Notes: generated by a model from the sequence alone, not told the origin. Numbered from the stretch's first letter, positions 13,873-23,492 are shown. The stretch is DNA of 50,154 nucleotides from an uncultured Prevotella sp. (GCA_947169185.1 CAMVOS010000018.1:1-50154); one strand, 5' to 3'. Numbers and translations are program-made.

Positions 13873-16449
13873 TTACATCATTACTTCTACAACGTGGTGA
13901 CCGGGGGTGGCGGTGATGACGGTACCCTCAATGGGTGAGCCATCGAGCACTATCTGGCTTACACCTGCCTGTTTGCCGTTGGGGTTCTTAATCGTGATGT
14001 CGAACGAAGCATCGCGCAACACACGATGTACGGTATACTCCTTCAGCGTTGAGGGGATACAGGGATCAATCTCGATACCGTCGTAGGTAGGCTTGATGCC
14101 TAGGATATACTGTGTGATAGTAATCCAGTTCCAAGCAGCAGTACCCGTCAGCCACGAGTTCTTACCCTCGCCAGGCTTGGCAGCATCCTTGCCAGCTACC
14201 ATCTGACAGTAGACGTAGGGCTCGACCTTGTGCAACTGCTGGTCCTTGATCCATGCGGGACAGATCTTGGTGTAGTGATCCCAAGCATCGTTACCACGAC
14301 GGGCCACAGTCTCGCCAATGATGACCCAAGGATTGTTATGGCAGAAGATACCAGCATTCTCCTTGTAGCCTGCGGGATAGCTGGAGATTTCGCCCATCTC
14401 GACATAGTAGCGGGTAAAGGCGGGATTGTTGAGCACCATGCCGTGCTCGCAGTCCAGATACTTCTTACAGCTATCGAGGGCCTTGTCGACCATACCGTCC
14501 TCAAGACCGATACCGGCCATGGTGCAGAAGCCCTGCGACTCGATGAAGATCTTGCCTTCCTCACACTCCTTAGAACCAATCTTGTTGCCATAGAAGTCAT
14601 AGGCGCGCAGATACCACTCACCATCCCAGCCATGCTTCTTGACAGCGTCTACCATCGCATCGATGCACTTCTGGGCGCGCTGGGCCTCATCAGAGAATTG
14701 AGAATTGAGATTTGAGAATTGAGAATTATGATTAGCTGCAAGGACTTCGCAAAGTTCCACATACTGCTTGCCAGTCAATACGAAGAGACCGGCAATCATC
14801 AGCGATTCAGCCTTCGAACCCACGCTATTGTTCTCAGTGGTCTGGAATGATTCATTAGGATCCCATGAGAAGCAGTTCAGGTTCAGACAGTCGTTCCAGT
14901 CGGCACGGCCAATCAACGGCAGCATGTGAGGACCGAGGTTCTCAACGACATGGTTAAACGAGATGCGCAGGTGTTCGAACAATGGTACCTCTGTACCAGG
15001 TTCGTTGTCCCATGGTACCATCTCGTCGAGGATAGAGAAGTCGCCCGTCTCCTTGATATAGGCCACTGTACCAAAGATGAGCCAGCAAGGGTCATCGTTG
15101 AAACCACCACCGATGTCGTTATTGCCACGCTTGGTGAGTGGCTGGTACTGGTGATAGCAGCCACCATCGGGGAACTGGGTGGAAGCAATATCGATGATAC
15201 GCTGACGGGCACGACTTGGAATCTGGTGCACGAAACCTACGAGGTCCTGGTTCGAATCGCGGAAGCCCATGCCACGTCCTACGCCACTCTCGAAGAACGA
15301 TGCTGAACGTGAGAAGCAGAACGTAATCATACACTGATACTGGTTCCAGATGTTGACCATGCGGTTCATGCGCTCATCGGCACTCGTCACGGTGAACTTC
15401 GACAGCAGCTCGTCCCACATCTGGTTCAGCTCTGCAAAGGCTGCATCGACAGCTTCGACGGTAGCAAAGCGCTCGATGACGGCGTGTGCCTTTTCCTTGT
15501 TGACGAGCGTCACGTCTGAGTCCTGTGAACTGATAAGCTCTCCATTGCGTTTGCGCTCGATATCCTCTGTGGAGAACTTCTCCTCCTGCTCGTTCTCTAC
15601 GTAACCTAGCACGAAGATGAAGTCTTTCTGCTCGCCAGGCTGCAGCGTCACCTCTATATAGTGCGAAGCAATGGGGCTCCAACCATGAGCCAATGAGTTG
15701 GCGGGCTTGCCAGCCATCACGCACTGAGGATTCGAGAAGTCATTATACAGTCCGATGAACGACTCACGATCGGTGTCGTAGCCATCAGCCTTGGCGTTGG
15801 TCAGCGCATAGTAGGCATAGTGGTTGCGGCGCTCCTTGTATTCTGTCTTGTGGTAAATAACAAGAGGTGAGAGGTGAGAGGTGAGAGGTGAGAAACCTTC
15901 GATTTCAACTTCGCCTGTCGACCAGTTACGCTGGAAGTTCTCCATATCGGTAGCGGCATTCCACAGACACCACTCGGTGAACGAGAACAGCTTTAACGTC
16001 TTCACCTCGTTAGTGGTATTCTTCAACGTCAGCTTCTGCACCTCAGCCCATGTCTTCAGAGGTACGAAGAAGAGTACAGAGGCCTCTACACCGTTCTTAC
16101 TACCCGTAATGCGGGTGTAGTTCATGCCATGACGGCACTCATAGCTGTCGAGTGGTGTCTTGCAGGGTTTCCATCCTGGCGACCAGATGACACTCTCCTC
16201 TCTCCTCTCTCCTCTCTCCTCTCTTATATAGAAGTATCGCCCACCTGCATCCATAGGAACACCGTTGTAACGGTAGCGGGTGATACGGCGGAACTTGGCA
16301 TCCTTATAAAAGTCGTAACCTCCAGCGGTATTAGATATGAGACCGAAGAAGTCCTCATTGCCTAAGTAGTTGATCCAAGGAAACGGAGTTGCGGGGTCAG
16401 TGATGACGTACTCGCGATGCTGGTCGTCGAAATGTCCAAATGTTTTCAT
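13873..16449 (-). CDS. GH94 cellobiose/cellodextrin-type phosphorylase with in-frame repeat tracts
   Basis: An 858-residue protein of glycoside hydrolase family 94, which cleaves beta-glucosides with phosphate to give glucose 1-phosphate. Recognisable segments are the N-terminal [16 protein letters not shown]...[65 protein letters not shown] (catalytic Asp) and the C-terminal [14 protein letters not shown]. It is longer than usual because three 7-bp tandem repeat tracts are translated in frame, giving [22 protein letters not shown] and [13 protein letters not shown], probably as surface loops. It is followed by the GPH symporter and preceded by the flavoprotein gene 44 bases away. Confidence 0.9.
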   Translation of the reverse strand: MKTFGHFDDQHREYVITDPATPFPWINYLGNEDFFGLISNTAGGYDFYKDAKFRRITRYRYNGVPMDAGGRYFYIREERGERREESVIWSPGWKPCKTPLDSYECRHGMNYTRITGSKNGVEASVLFFVPLKTWAEVQKLTLKNTTNEVKTLKLFSFTEWCLWNAATDMENFQRNWSTGEVEIEGFSPLTSHLSPLVIYHKTEYKERRNHYAYYALTNAKADGYDTDRESFIGLYNDFSNPQCVMAGKPANSLAHGWSPIASHYIEVTLQPGEQKDFIFVLGYVENEQEEKFSTEDIERKRNGELISSQDSDVTLVNKEKAHAVIERFATVEAVDAAFAELNQMWDELLSKFTVTSADERMNRMVNIWNQYQCMITFCFSRSASFFESGVGRGMGFRDSNQDLVGFVHQIPSRARQRIIDIASTQFPDGGCYHQYQPLTKRGNNDIGGGFNDDPCWLIFGTVAYIKETGDFSILDEMVPWDNEPGTEVPLFEHLRISFNHVVENLGPHMLPLIGRADWNDCLNLNCFSWDPNESFQTTENNSVGSKAESLMIAGLFVLTGKQYVELCEVLAANHNSQFSNLNSQFSDEAQRAQKCIDAMVDAVKKHGWDGEWYLRAYDFYGNKIGSKECEEGKIFIESQGFCTMAGIGLEDGMVDKALDSCKKYLDCEHGMVLNNPAFTRYYVEMGEISSYPAGYKENAGIFCHNNPWVIIGETVARRGNDAWDHYTKICPAWIKDQQLHKVEPYVYCQMVAGKDAAKPGEGKNSWLTGTAAWNWITITQYILGIKPTYDGIEIDPCIPSTLKEYTVHRVLRDASFDITIKNPNGKQAGVSQIVLDGSPIEGTVITATPGHHVVEVMM
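14693..14727. repeat. Five 7-bp units (GAGAATT) inside the GH94 gene
   Basis: Units GAGAATT, GAGAATT, GAGATTT, GAGAATT, GAGAATT. Read on the coding strand it gives the low-complexity segment [14 protein letters not shown]. Thirty-five bases are not a multiple of three by themselves, so gain or loss of one unit would shift the frame. Confidence 0.85.
15863..15890. repeat. Four 7-bp units (AGAGGTG) inside the GH94 gene
   Basis: Four identical units, coding strand translation [11 protein letters not shown]. The same unit occurs outside genes at about 12473-12486 and 37514-37541. Confidence 0.9.
16193..16224. repeat. Four and a half 7-bp units (CTCTCCT) inside the GH94 gene
   Basis: Perfect tandem units of CTCTCCT on the plus strand, translated as [11 protein letters not shown] on the minus strand. 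Inserted between a YFYIR segment and a WSPGWKP segment that are normally close together in GH94 enzymes (family knowledge). Confidence 0.9.
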
Positions 16450-16493
16450 CGTATTCTTATGTTTTTTCGATGTTTCGAAATGTCGAGTCTATT

Positions 16494-17690
16494 CTACTTC
16501 GCAATTTCCTGGGCGAATTGACGTCCGTACTCCACACATTCAGCCAATGTAGGCTCATCGGGTACCCACAGCTTCTGCAGACCTTCGTTGACTAGAGCAA
16601 AACCAGCCTCTTCCAGTTTGGCACTAATCTGTTTGACAGCGCCACCGCCCCAACCGTACGAGCCAAAGGCAGCAGCCTTCTTATTCTTGAACTTCAAGCC
16701 ACTGGCCATCTCGAGCAGTCCGGCAATGGCAAACGAGTGACCATTATTGATGGTGGGCGAACCGACGAGAACAGCCTTCGAACGCCACATCTCTGTGAGA
16801 GCGTCGTTCTTGTCGTCACGGTTGATGTTCATGATGACCACCGTAGTCTCAGGAACGGCCTCACGGATTCCATCAGCAATGGCCTCAGCCATCTTGCGTG
16901 TCGACTGCCACATCGTATCGTAGACGATGGTAATCTGATCCTCCTGATAGGCATCGGCCCACTGCTTGTATTTCTCGATAATCTGAGCGGGATTATCCTT
17001 CCAGATGACACCATGACTCGGGCAAATCAGTGTCAGAGGCAGATTCATAGCCTCGATCTGCGGAATCTTCTTAGCCACCATCGCACTGAACGGATTCAGG
17101 ATGTTGGCATAGTACTTTTCGGCTTCATACATCAAGTCGGCCTCAACAACACGGTCGTTGTATAGCGACTCCGTAGCAAAATGCTGTCCGAAGGCATCGT
17201 TTGAGAACATAATACCGCCATCACCGTCAAAATATGTCAGCATTGAGTCTGGCCAATGCATCATTGTCATCTCGACAAAGGTTAGCGTACCTTCGCCTAG
17301 CGACAAGGTATCACCCGTCTTGACATTCACGAAGTTCCAGTCCTGATGGTAGTGACCACGAATGATAGCCTCACCTTTCTTTGTGCAATAGATAGGCACG
17401 TTGGGAATTTCGCGCATCAATTCCGGTAGCGCACCACTATGGTCTATCTCGTTGTGATTCATGACGATATAGTCTATCTGCTGCAAGTCGATTTCCTGCT
17501 TCAGCCGACTCACGAACTCCTTGTCGTAAGGTTGCCAGACGGTATCAATAAGTGCCACCTTCTGGTCACGGACAAGATAGGAATTATAACTGGAACCACG
17601 GAAGGTCGATAGTTCGTCACCATGAAAATGTGTCAGTTCCCAATCGACTTTGCCGACCCAACTGACTTTGGAAGTTAATTGTTTTGCCAT
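16494..17690 (-). CDS. fprA: A-type flavoprotein (flavodiiron protein)
   Basis: A 398-residue protein with an N-terminal metallo-beta-lactamase-like diiron domain (about 1-250; motif NHNEIDHSGALPELM giving the H-x-E-x-D-H ligands, then a His in MMHWPDSM and CPSHGVIW) and a C-terminal flavodoxin domain (about 255-398; TIVYDTMWQSTRKMAEAIADGI, GSPTINNGH, GSYGWGGGA). Such enzymes reduce O2 to water or NO to N2O and protect anaerobes. The gene starts 21 bases after the 3' end of the tmRNA gene and no promoter is visible in between, so it may be read through from ssrA or from a promoter inside it. Confidence 0.92.
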   Translation of the reverse strand: MAKQLTSKVSWVGKVDWELTHFHGDELSTFRGSSYNSYLVRDQKVALIDTVWQPYDKEFVSRLKQEIDLQQIDYIVMNHNEIDHSGALPELMREIPNVPIYCTKKGEAIIRGHYHQDWNFVNVKTGDTLSLGEGTLTFVEMTMMHWPDSMLTYFDGDGGIMFSNDAFGQHFATESLYNDRVVEADLMYEAEKYYANILNPFSAMVAKKIPQIEAMNLPLTLICPSHGVIWKDNPAQIIEKYKQWADAYQEDQITIVYDTMWQSTRKMAEAIADGIREAVPETTVVIMNINRDDKNDALTEMWRSKAVLVGSPTINNGHSFAIAGLLEMASGLKFKNKKAAAFGSYGWGGGAVKQISAKLEEAGFALVNEGLQKLWVPDEPTLAECVEYGRQFAQEIAK

Positions 17691-17711
17691 TGTTTTTAGT
17701 TAATTAAAATG

Positions 17712-18108
17712 TGGAGCTGGAGGGAATCGAACCCTCGTCCAAACAAGGAAACCATACGCTTTCTACATGCTTATTCCGGCCTTTATTTTCGTGATGCAAC
17801 AAGACCCGGACCACCAATTGCACCCTTATCTCCTAAAATTTCATCTGACAGTCGGAGCGCCCAACAGACTATTTCCGATTTACCTGCACCGCTTGACCCT
17901 CAGATTCGGAACAACATCCTTGGAGCGATGTCTCGTTCTCTCACCTTGTAAGAGAATAAAGCCAGTAATCTACTGTACTTCGATTAGGCAGCGAGAGCGT
18001 AGTTGTTTTCGCCAATTAATTTTCTGACCGACGTGATTTAGGAGTCCACAGTCGTCACTCCGCATGCTTACGTACCATCTCATCTTGCTGTCAAATCCAG
18101 TCAACCCC
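17712..18108 (-). ncRNA. ssrA: Transfer-messenger RNA (tmRNA)
   Basis: Read on the minus strand, it begins GGGGUUGACUGG and ends with a T-arm (GAGGGUUCGAUUCCCUC) and CAGCUCC-A, whose seven bases pair with the 5' GGGGUUG. The tag frame GGC-GAA-AAC-AAC-TAC-GCT-CTC-GCT-GCC-TAA encodes GENNYALAA, as expected for Bacteroidetes. The CCA end is not encoded in full. The RNA rescues stalled ribosomes together with SmpB (not in the window). Length is about 397 bases. Confidence 0.96.
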
Positions 18109-18134
18109 AAGCATGATTTTGCACTTAGCGAATG

Positions 18135-18142
18135 CAAAGATA
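18135..18142 (-). promoter_or_regulatory. -7 box of ssrA
   Basis: TATCTTTG on the minus strand, 26 bases before the mature 5' end of tmRNA, leaving a short precursor leader. The upstream A-rich segment may act as an UP-like element. Confidence 0.6.
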
Positions 18143-18200
18143 CAAATAAAAATGAAAAATGGAAAACGAAAAGTGAAAATTTTTCCATGAATGACCAGTT

Positions 18201-18224
18201 TTTGCTAAAAAAGTAGTACTTTTG
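18201..18224 (+). promoter_or_regulatory. Probable promoter of the polysaccharide locus
   Basis: TACTTTTG at 18217-18224 matches the -7 consensus; a TTTG at 18201-18204 is nearer than ideal. It gives a leader of about 50 bases before the SLBB gene. Confidence 0.5.
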
Positions 18225-18279
18225 CACAATATTTTGCGCCTTGGCGTGTTTTACTATATAAATAAATGTACGCGAACAT

Positions 18280-20805
18280 ATGAAACGAATATCAACTGTC
18301 ATAGCCTGTTTGGCTTTTGCTGCCACAATAGGTTGGGCCCAGTCGGGTATGACCGACAATCAGATTATGGACTATGTCATTGAGCAGAATGCCAAGGGCG
18401 TGTCACGCCAACAAATAGTCACACAATTGATGCAACGTGGCGTTACCATTGACCAATTGCGCCGCATTCAGAAGAAATACCAGAAACAGATACAGAATGG
18501 AGCTTTAGGTGCTGAAGACATCACAGCCGGTTCAAAGGGAGCAAAGACCCGTATGCGTGAAGCCAATGGCGACTTACGTGAGGATCAGATCAGGAAGGAC
18601 AGGCAGAATGCTTCGCAATTCCGTCTGAAGGACGGCAAGAAGTCGAACCAGATTCAGCGCCATACGTATAACGACCAAGACAGGGACTATGTTGAGATGG
18701 ATGAAGCCATCGATTTCATGATGCCCGATTCGCTCAAGTACTATTCGGAGAAGAAGTCCGGCAGGCGCAAGATATTCGGTCACGATGTTTTCAACAACAA
18801 GAACCTGACCTTCGAGAGTTCTATGAATCTCGCCACGCCACAGAGCTATGTCCTTGGTCCTGGCGATGCCGTGAACGTCGATATCTGGGGCGCATCACAA
18901 GAGAGCGTCACAGAGACCATTTCGCCCGATGGTACCATTACCATCGAAGGCATTGGTGTCATCAAGTTGGGTGGCCTCAGCGTCACTCAAGCCAAAGCTA
19001 AGCTCAAGCGCGTACTGGGTCCACGCTATCAGGGTTCAAGTATTGAGTTGACTTTGGGTCAGACACGCACCATTACCGTCAGCGTGATGGGTGAGGTCAA
19101 GGTGCCTGGTACATATACCATGTCCGCCTTTGCCACCGTCTACAATGCCCTTTATATGGCTGGAGGTCCTAACGACATTGGTACGCTTCGTAACGTCAAG
19201 GTATACCGTAAGGGCAAGTTGCTGTCGAATGTCGACGTCTACGACTTCCTACTGAATGGCAAGTTGAGTGGCGACGTACGTTTGCAAGACAATGACGTCA
19301 TTACCGTCAGTCCCTACGAAGCCCTGGTAAATATCACGGGTAAGGTGAAGCGCCCCATGTTCTATGAGATGAAGAAGACGGAGAGTGCCGCTACCCTACT
19401 CCGCTATGCAGGCGGCTTTACTGGCGACGCCTATACCAAGGCCATCCGCGTCAATCGTAAGGCAGGTGCTGGTTATTCCGTTTTCAGTATTGGCGAATTC
19501 GACATGAGTTCGTTTAAGCTGATGGACGAGGATAGCGTGAGCGTCGACTCCACCCTGAACCGTTATCAGAATATGGTAGAGATCCGTGGTGCCGTATTCC
19601 GTCCTGGTATGTATCAGGTTGGTGGCGAGATCAATACCGTCAAAGCGCTCGTAGAAGCCGCTGCTGGTATCACCGAGGAAGCTATCTCCCAGCATGCCGT
19701 GATGCATCGTGTAAAGGCTGACCGTTCACTTGAGATGCTCAGCTTAGACATCCGTGGTATTCTGGAAGGCACTGTACCTGATGTGCCCCTGCGTAACGAA
19801 GATGTCATTTACATTGCCAGTCGTCAGGAGCGCAACGAGAAGAAGACCGTAACTATCAATGGTGAGGTGGCCTATCCTGGTGTCTACCGCTATGCAGAAA
19901 ACGAAACTATCGAAGACCTGATTATCCAGGCTGGTGGTCCTACGGAGGCTGCTTCGCTGGCAAAGGTTGACGTAGCACGCCGCATTGCCAACCCCAACTC
20001 TACGGAAGCTGGCGAACAGATAGCCCAGAACTTCAGTTTCAAGCTCAATCCTGACTTCACGATTGCCGACCAGTCAGACTTCACGCTACAGCCGTTCGAC
20101 GAGGTTTATGTACGTCGTTCGCCCGATTATTACGAACAGCAGAACATCAGTATCGAGGGCGAGGTACAGTTCGAAGGCAGCTATGCTCTCTCCAGTAAGG
20201 GCCAGCGTCTGAGCGATATCATCAAGCAGGCTGGTGGTCTAACCAATCGCGCCTATGCAGAAGGCACCAAGCTGCTGCGCCAGATGACTCAGGAGGAGCG
20301 CGACATGATGGAGACTGTACTCCGTACCGCACAGCGCAACTCAGGTAAGGACTCTATCGATGTCAGGAAACTGCTTACCAACGCCACCTATCCTGTAGGT
20401 ATCGAATTGGAGAAAGCCCTGAAGCATCCTGGTACCGACGATGACCCCATCCTGCGTGAAGGCGACCGCATTGTCGTTCCTCGTTACGATGGTACCGTCA
20501 AGATCAATGGTGAGGTACTCTACCCCAATACCGTATATTATAAAGAAGGTAAGGGTACCGACTACTATATCAATCTGGCCGGTGGCACCACCTCCACAGG
20601 TAAGAAGTCTATGACCGTCATCATATACATGAACGGTATGGTGGCCCGTGCCGACCGTAAGCACAAGCCCCGTCCTGGTTGTCAGATTGTAGTACCCACC
20701 AAGCGCCAGCGTCGCGCTATGGGTCTTGCTGAGTGGCTGACTATCGGCTCAAGCACAGCCTCTATTGCCACCATGATTGCCACCATTGCTAACTTGACGA
20801 AGTAA
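18280..20805 (+). CDS. SLBB-domain polysaccharide export protein (Wza-like)
   Basis: An 841-residue protein with a signal peptide (MKRISTVIACLAFAATIGWAQ). After a helical N-terminal part, a Poly_export domain begins near residue 180 (YVLGPGDAVNVDIWGASQESVTETISPDGTITIEGIG) and is followed by several SLBB domains with repeated patterns such as VMGEVKVPGTYTM, ITGKVKRPMFYEM, IRGAVFRPGMYQV, INGEVAYPGVYRY, IEGEVQFEGSYAL and INGEVLYPNTVYY. A hydrophobic C-terminal tail ends the protein. It should form the outer-membrane/periplasmic export channel of the capsule or exopolysaccharide. First gene of the locus; its stop lies in a 16-bp repeat that recurs before the Wzz gene. Confidence 0.92.
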   Translation: MKRISTVIACLAFAATIGWAQSGMTDNQIMDYVIEQNAKGVSRQQIVTQLMQRGVTIDQLRRIQKKYQKQIQNGALGAEDITAGSKGAKTRMREANGDLREDQIRKDRQNASQFRLKDGKKSNQIQRHTYNDQDRDYVEMDEAIDFMMPDSLKYYSEKKSGRRKIFGHDVFNNKNLTFESSMNLATPQSYVLGPGDAVNVDIWGASQESVTETISPDGTITIEGIGVIKLGGLSVTQAKAKLKRVLGPRYQGSSIELTLGQTRTITVSVMGEVKVPGTYTMSAFATVYNALYMAGGPNDIGTLRNVKVYRKGKLLSNVDVYDFLLNGKLSGDVRLQDNDVITVSPYEALVNITGKVKRPMFYEMKKTESAATLLRYAGGFTGDAYTKAIRVNRKAGAGYSVFSIGEFDMSSFKLMDEDSVSVDSTLNRYQNMVEIRGAVFRPGMYQVGGEINTVKALVEAAAGITEEAISQHAVMHRVKADRSLEMLSLDIRGILEGTVPDVPLRNEDVIYIASRQERNEKKTVTINGEVAYPGVYRYAENETIEDLIIQAGGPTEAASLAKVDVARRIANPNSTEAGEQIAQNFSFKLNPDFTIADQSDFTLQPFDEVYVRRSPDYYEQQNISIEGEVQFEGSYALSSKGQRLSDIIKQAGGLTNRAYAEGTKLLRQMTQEERDMMETVLRTAQRNSGKDSIDVRKLLTNATYPVGIELEKALKHPGTDDDPILREGDRIVVPRYDGTVKINGEVLYPNTVYYKEGKGTDYYINLAGGTTSTGKKSMTVIIYMNGMVARADRKHKPRPGCQIVVPTKRQRRAMGLAEWLTIGSSTASIATMIATIANLTK

Positions 20806-20820
20806 ACAAGTAGATTATGG
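20798..20820 (+). repeat. Left copy of an operon-boundary direct repeat
   Basis: CGAAGTAAACAAGTAG followed by ATTATGG. It spans the stop of the SLBB gene and the start of the inserted 20817 gene. An identical 16-mer stands at 21404-21419. Confidence 0.8.
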
Positions 20821-21317
20821 CAGAAAAGAGCACTTTATATCACATGCGCAACATCTATTTCCCAGATAGAGAGATTACGTTCGATGATCTCAAATTCGTC
20901 TGCTATATGATTGAGCGTACGGCTCGCCGCATCAAACAGCCCAATGCGTATGTTGTCGACCATATCAGCAAGGAGGAAATTCTAAGGAATCTTTCACTTG
21001 CAGATGTTCTTCATAGCGAAAATCCCGATGACGTTGCAGACCGGTGGATAGCTGATTATCATTTGGAGAACGGGACCAAAGATGTGCTTAACGTTGACAA
21101 GGAACTTACCCCCACACCTCCTACAGCTATACAGATGGGAAAGGTCTATGCCCGTCTCATCCAATCGACGCTATTAAGCACTGAAGGTGTTGCTGATGGT
21201 ATCATACGCGTCTATCACTCTCCTATATGTGAAAAACTCGATGATTACAATTGCTCGGCATACTACGAGCCTTCTTACGTCATAACAAGAGCATATCATC
21301 AAGGCAACTTCAACTAA
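20817..21317 (+). CDS. Hypothetical protein inserted between SLBB and Wzz genes
   Basis: A 166-residue soluble protein, MAEKSTLYHMRNIYFPDREITFDDLKFVCYMIERTARRIKQPNAYVVDHI..., not recognised. It has no signal peptide or membrane segment, unlike its export-machinery neighbours, so it probably has no role in export. It reads as a helical N-terminal half with an alpha-beta tail. The gene is enclosed by two copies of a 16-bp sequence normally found once between the SLBB and Wzz genes, which marks it as a later insertion. A regulatory or toxin-antitoxin type role is possible but unsupported. Confidence 0.65.
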   Translation: MAEKSTLYHMRNIYFPDREITFDDLKFVCYMIERTARRIKQPNAYVVDHISKEEILRNLSLADVLHSENPDDVADRWIADYHLENGTKDVLNVDKELTPTPPTAIQMGKVYARLIQSTLLSTEGVADGIIRVYHSPICEKLDDYNCSAYYEPSYVITRAYHQGNFN

Positions 21318-21396
21318 TTCCAACAACGGGATAATCTCAGGCTGGAAGTTTGGGCAGAACGAACTTGATGAATTTATGAACAATGTAAAATCTTAA
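21287..21396 (+). pseudogene. C-terminal remnant of an HTH/excisionase-like protein
   Basis: In frame 1, after a stop at 21283-21285, the DNA reads QEHIIKATSTNSNNGIISGWKFGQNELDEFMNNVKS and stops. The end pattern 'WKFGQNELDEFMNN' resembles the last part of MerR/excisionase helix-turn-helix domains (W.f...eLdeWl). There is no start codon and the frame overlaps the 20817 gene, so it is probably debris from the same insertion. It could also be chance. Confidence 0.3.
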
Positions 21397-21403
21397 AATA
21401 TCC

Positions 21404-21427
21404 CGAAGTAAACAAGTAGGATTATGG
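21404..21427 (+). repeat. Right copy of the operon-boundary direct repeat
   Basis: CGAAGTAAACAAGTAG, one extra G, then ATTATGG of the Wzz start. The 606-base unit between copies contains the unrecognised gene and the HTH remnant. Confidence 0.8.
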
Positions 21428-22446
21428 AAGAAAAAAAAGAACTGAAAGTCATTGACATCATTGATATAGCTAAAAAGTTATGGGCTAAGAAGATGTTATT
21501 TGCGAAGACACTGCCCATCGCCTTTGTCGTTTCGTATATATATATCATAGGCTTCCCCCGTTACTATACCACCGACATCAAGTTAGCACCAGAATTAGGA
21601 GGTACGTCCATGTCCAGTACGCTGGGTTCACTGGCATCTTCTTTTGGATTTGATTTGGACAATCTGCAGAGTAACGACGCCATCACGCCTCTGCTCTATC
21701 CTGACCTGATGGAAGACAACGGGTTTGTAACCAGTCTCTTCAATGTTCAAGTAAAAAGCAAGGACGGAAGCATCAAGACAACATATCATGATTATTTGAA
21801 AAAATATCAGAAGCCTGTTATTTGGACAGTTCCCATTGACTGGGTCAAGAATCTCTTCAAAAAAGAAGAAAAAGGTAAAACGAGTATTATCGACCCTTAT
21901 AATCTCCCAAAGGATGAGGATGATATCGCAGGTAGTATTAGGGATAAGATCAAAATCAATTTCGACAAAAAGACCGCTGTTATCAGTATTAGCGTCAAGG
22001 ACCAGGATGCATTAATCTGTAAGACCATCGGTGATTCTGTCAAAACACGACTTCAAGATTTTATTACAGAATACCGCACGAGTAAAGCCCGCACTGATTA
22101 TGAATATTATCTGAAGTTGACATTGGATGCTAAACAAGATTATGAGAAAGTGCGTCAACGATACGGCAGTATGGCTGATGCGAACTCGAAGGTTGCATTA
22201 AAAAGTATCGAATTGAAACTGGAAGATATGGAGAACGACCTTCAGTTAAGGTTTAATGCCTATACCACTCTCAACACACAGTTGCAGGCTGCCAAAGCAA
22301 AAGTACAGGAGCGCACCCCTGCATTTACCGTCATCAAAGGCGCATCAGTGCCTATCAAACCATCGGAACCCAAGCGCATGATTTTCGTAGCTTTCATGTT
22401 ATTGCTTACTTTTGCCGGTACCTCATTATACATATTGCGTAAATAA
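21424..22446 (+). CDS. Wzz-like chain-length / polysaccharide co-polymerase
   Basis: A 340-residue inner-membrane protein with one membrane segment near the N-terminus (LPIAFVVSYIYIIGF) and one at the C-terminus (MIFVAFMLLLTFAGTSLYIL), and a long helical periplasmic region between. The proline-rich segment GASVPIKPSEPKRM before the second membrane segment is the usual Wzz signature. It has no C-terminal tyrosine kinase. It controls polymer length together with the polymerase that follows; the two genes overlap by one base. Confidence 0.85.
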   Translation: MEEKKELKVIDIIDIAKKLWAKKMLFAKTLPIAFVVSYIYIIGFPRYYTTDIKLAPELGGTSMSSTLGSLASSFGFDLDNLQSNDAITPLLYPDLMEDNGFVTSLFNVQVKSKDGSIKTTYHDYLKKYQKPVIWTVPIDWVKNLFKKEEKGKTSIIDPYNLPKDEDDIAGSIRDKIKINFDKKTAVISISVKDQDALICKTIGDSVKTRLQDFITEYRTSKARTDYEYYLKLTLDAKQDYEKVRQRYGSMADANSKVALKSIELKLEDMENDLQLRFNAYTTLNTQLQAAKAKVQERTPAFTVIKGASVPIKPSEPKRMIFVAFMLLLTFAGTSLYILRK

Positions 22447-23492
22447 TGATATATATCTTCCTGTTGCTATTTATTATTATTGTCTCTCTGATATTCCTTG
22501 AAGAATATCTTGGAGACTATAATAAATATGTATATTGGGGACTATGCATCATTTTAATACTCTTCTGTGCTTTCAGAACAATAGGTGTAGACCCTGATTC
22601 AGAATCCTATGAAGAGATTTTCAAAAGCCATGAAAACAATCCGAAACTACTGGTAGAGCCCTCTTTCTTGTTTTTTTCAGAGATAGTCAAGGGGTTTACT
22701 GACGACGTCCACTATCTGTTCCTGATATATGCTATTTTGGGCATTACTATCAAGTTTTATGCCCTCAGGCAACTCTCGCCCTGGTTTTTTCTGCCTTTAG
22801 TTATCTATTTCAGTAATTATTTCATTCTTCATGACTTCATCCAAATTAGGGCCGGCATCGCTTCAGCCATGTTGCTATTAGCCATCAAGCCATTATCGGA
22901 AGGCAACAAGAAAAGGGCTGTCGTCTACTTCCTGATTGCGAATGTCTTCCACTATTCGTCATTAGTATTTTATCCCTTTTTATTTTTCAGCAACAATCTG
23001 TCGAAGATATGGAAATATGCACTGATAATGATAATGCCAATAGGTGCCATACTGTTTCTGCTTCGCCTCGATTTTATCTCTGCACTTCCAATACCATACA
23101 TCCAAGACAAAATCGACATGTATAAATCTCTGACAGAAAGAGGATTCTTCCAGGAGTTTAATCTAAAGAATGTACAGTTATGGATTCAATACGCTATCAT
23201 TCTCTATTCACTGTATTTTTATGATACCATATTGGAGAAATGCCCAGCACTACCACTTCTCCTCAAGATAACAGCCTATTCGATGTTTTTTTACTTCGCC
23301 TTTTCCTCAATTTCCGTTGTTGCAGGACGATTTCAAGAGCTAATCGGTATTGTTGAGCTGGCACTATTTCCTTATGTCTGTTACACATTTCGTCCCCAAT
23401 ATTACGGCAAGATTGCTGTATGTTTTATAGCCATTGTGAAAATCTACTTCATACTATTCGTTTGGGAACTCTTAGACTTTGCTATGGAATGA
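22446..23492 (+). CDS. EpsG/Wzy-like polysaccharide polymerase
   Basis: A 348-residue membrane protein with about ten hydrophobic segments and a conserved loop FRTIGVDPDSESYEEIF typical of the EpsG family (the 'R..G.D...Y...F' motif). EpsG proteins are thought to polymerise undecaprenyl-linked repeat units at the outer face of the inner membrane. Start ATG overlaps the Wzz stop (TAATG). The stop overlaps the flippase start by four bases (ATGA), showing tight translational coupling. Confidence 0.85.
   Translation: MIYIFLLLFIIIVSLIFLEEYLGDYNKYVYWGLCIILILFCAFRTIGVDPDSESYEEIFKSHENNPKLLVEPSFLFFSEIVKGFTDDVHYLFLIYAILGITIKFYALRQLSPWFFLPLVIYFSNYFILHDFIQIRAGIASAMLLLAIKPLSEGNKKRAVVYFLIANVFHYSSLVFYPFLFFSNNLSKIWKYALIMIMPIGAILFLLRLDFISALPIPYIQDKIDMYKSLTERGFFQEFNLKNVQLWIQYAIILYSLYFYDTILEKCPALPLLLKITAYSMFFYFAFSSISVVAGRFQELIGIVELALFPYVCYTFRPQYYGKIAVCFIAIVKIYFILFVWELLDFAME

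Noticed and set aside
17712..17951. Plus-strand frame beginning MWSWRESNPRPNK
   Set aside because: This is the antisense of the tmRNA 3' domain; such false proteins over RNA genes are a common annotation error.
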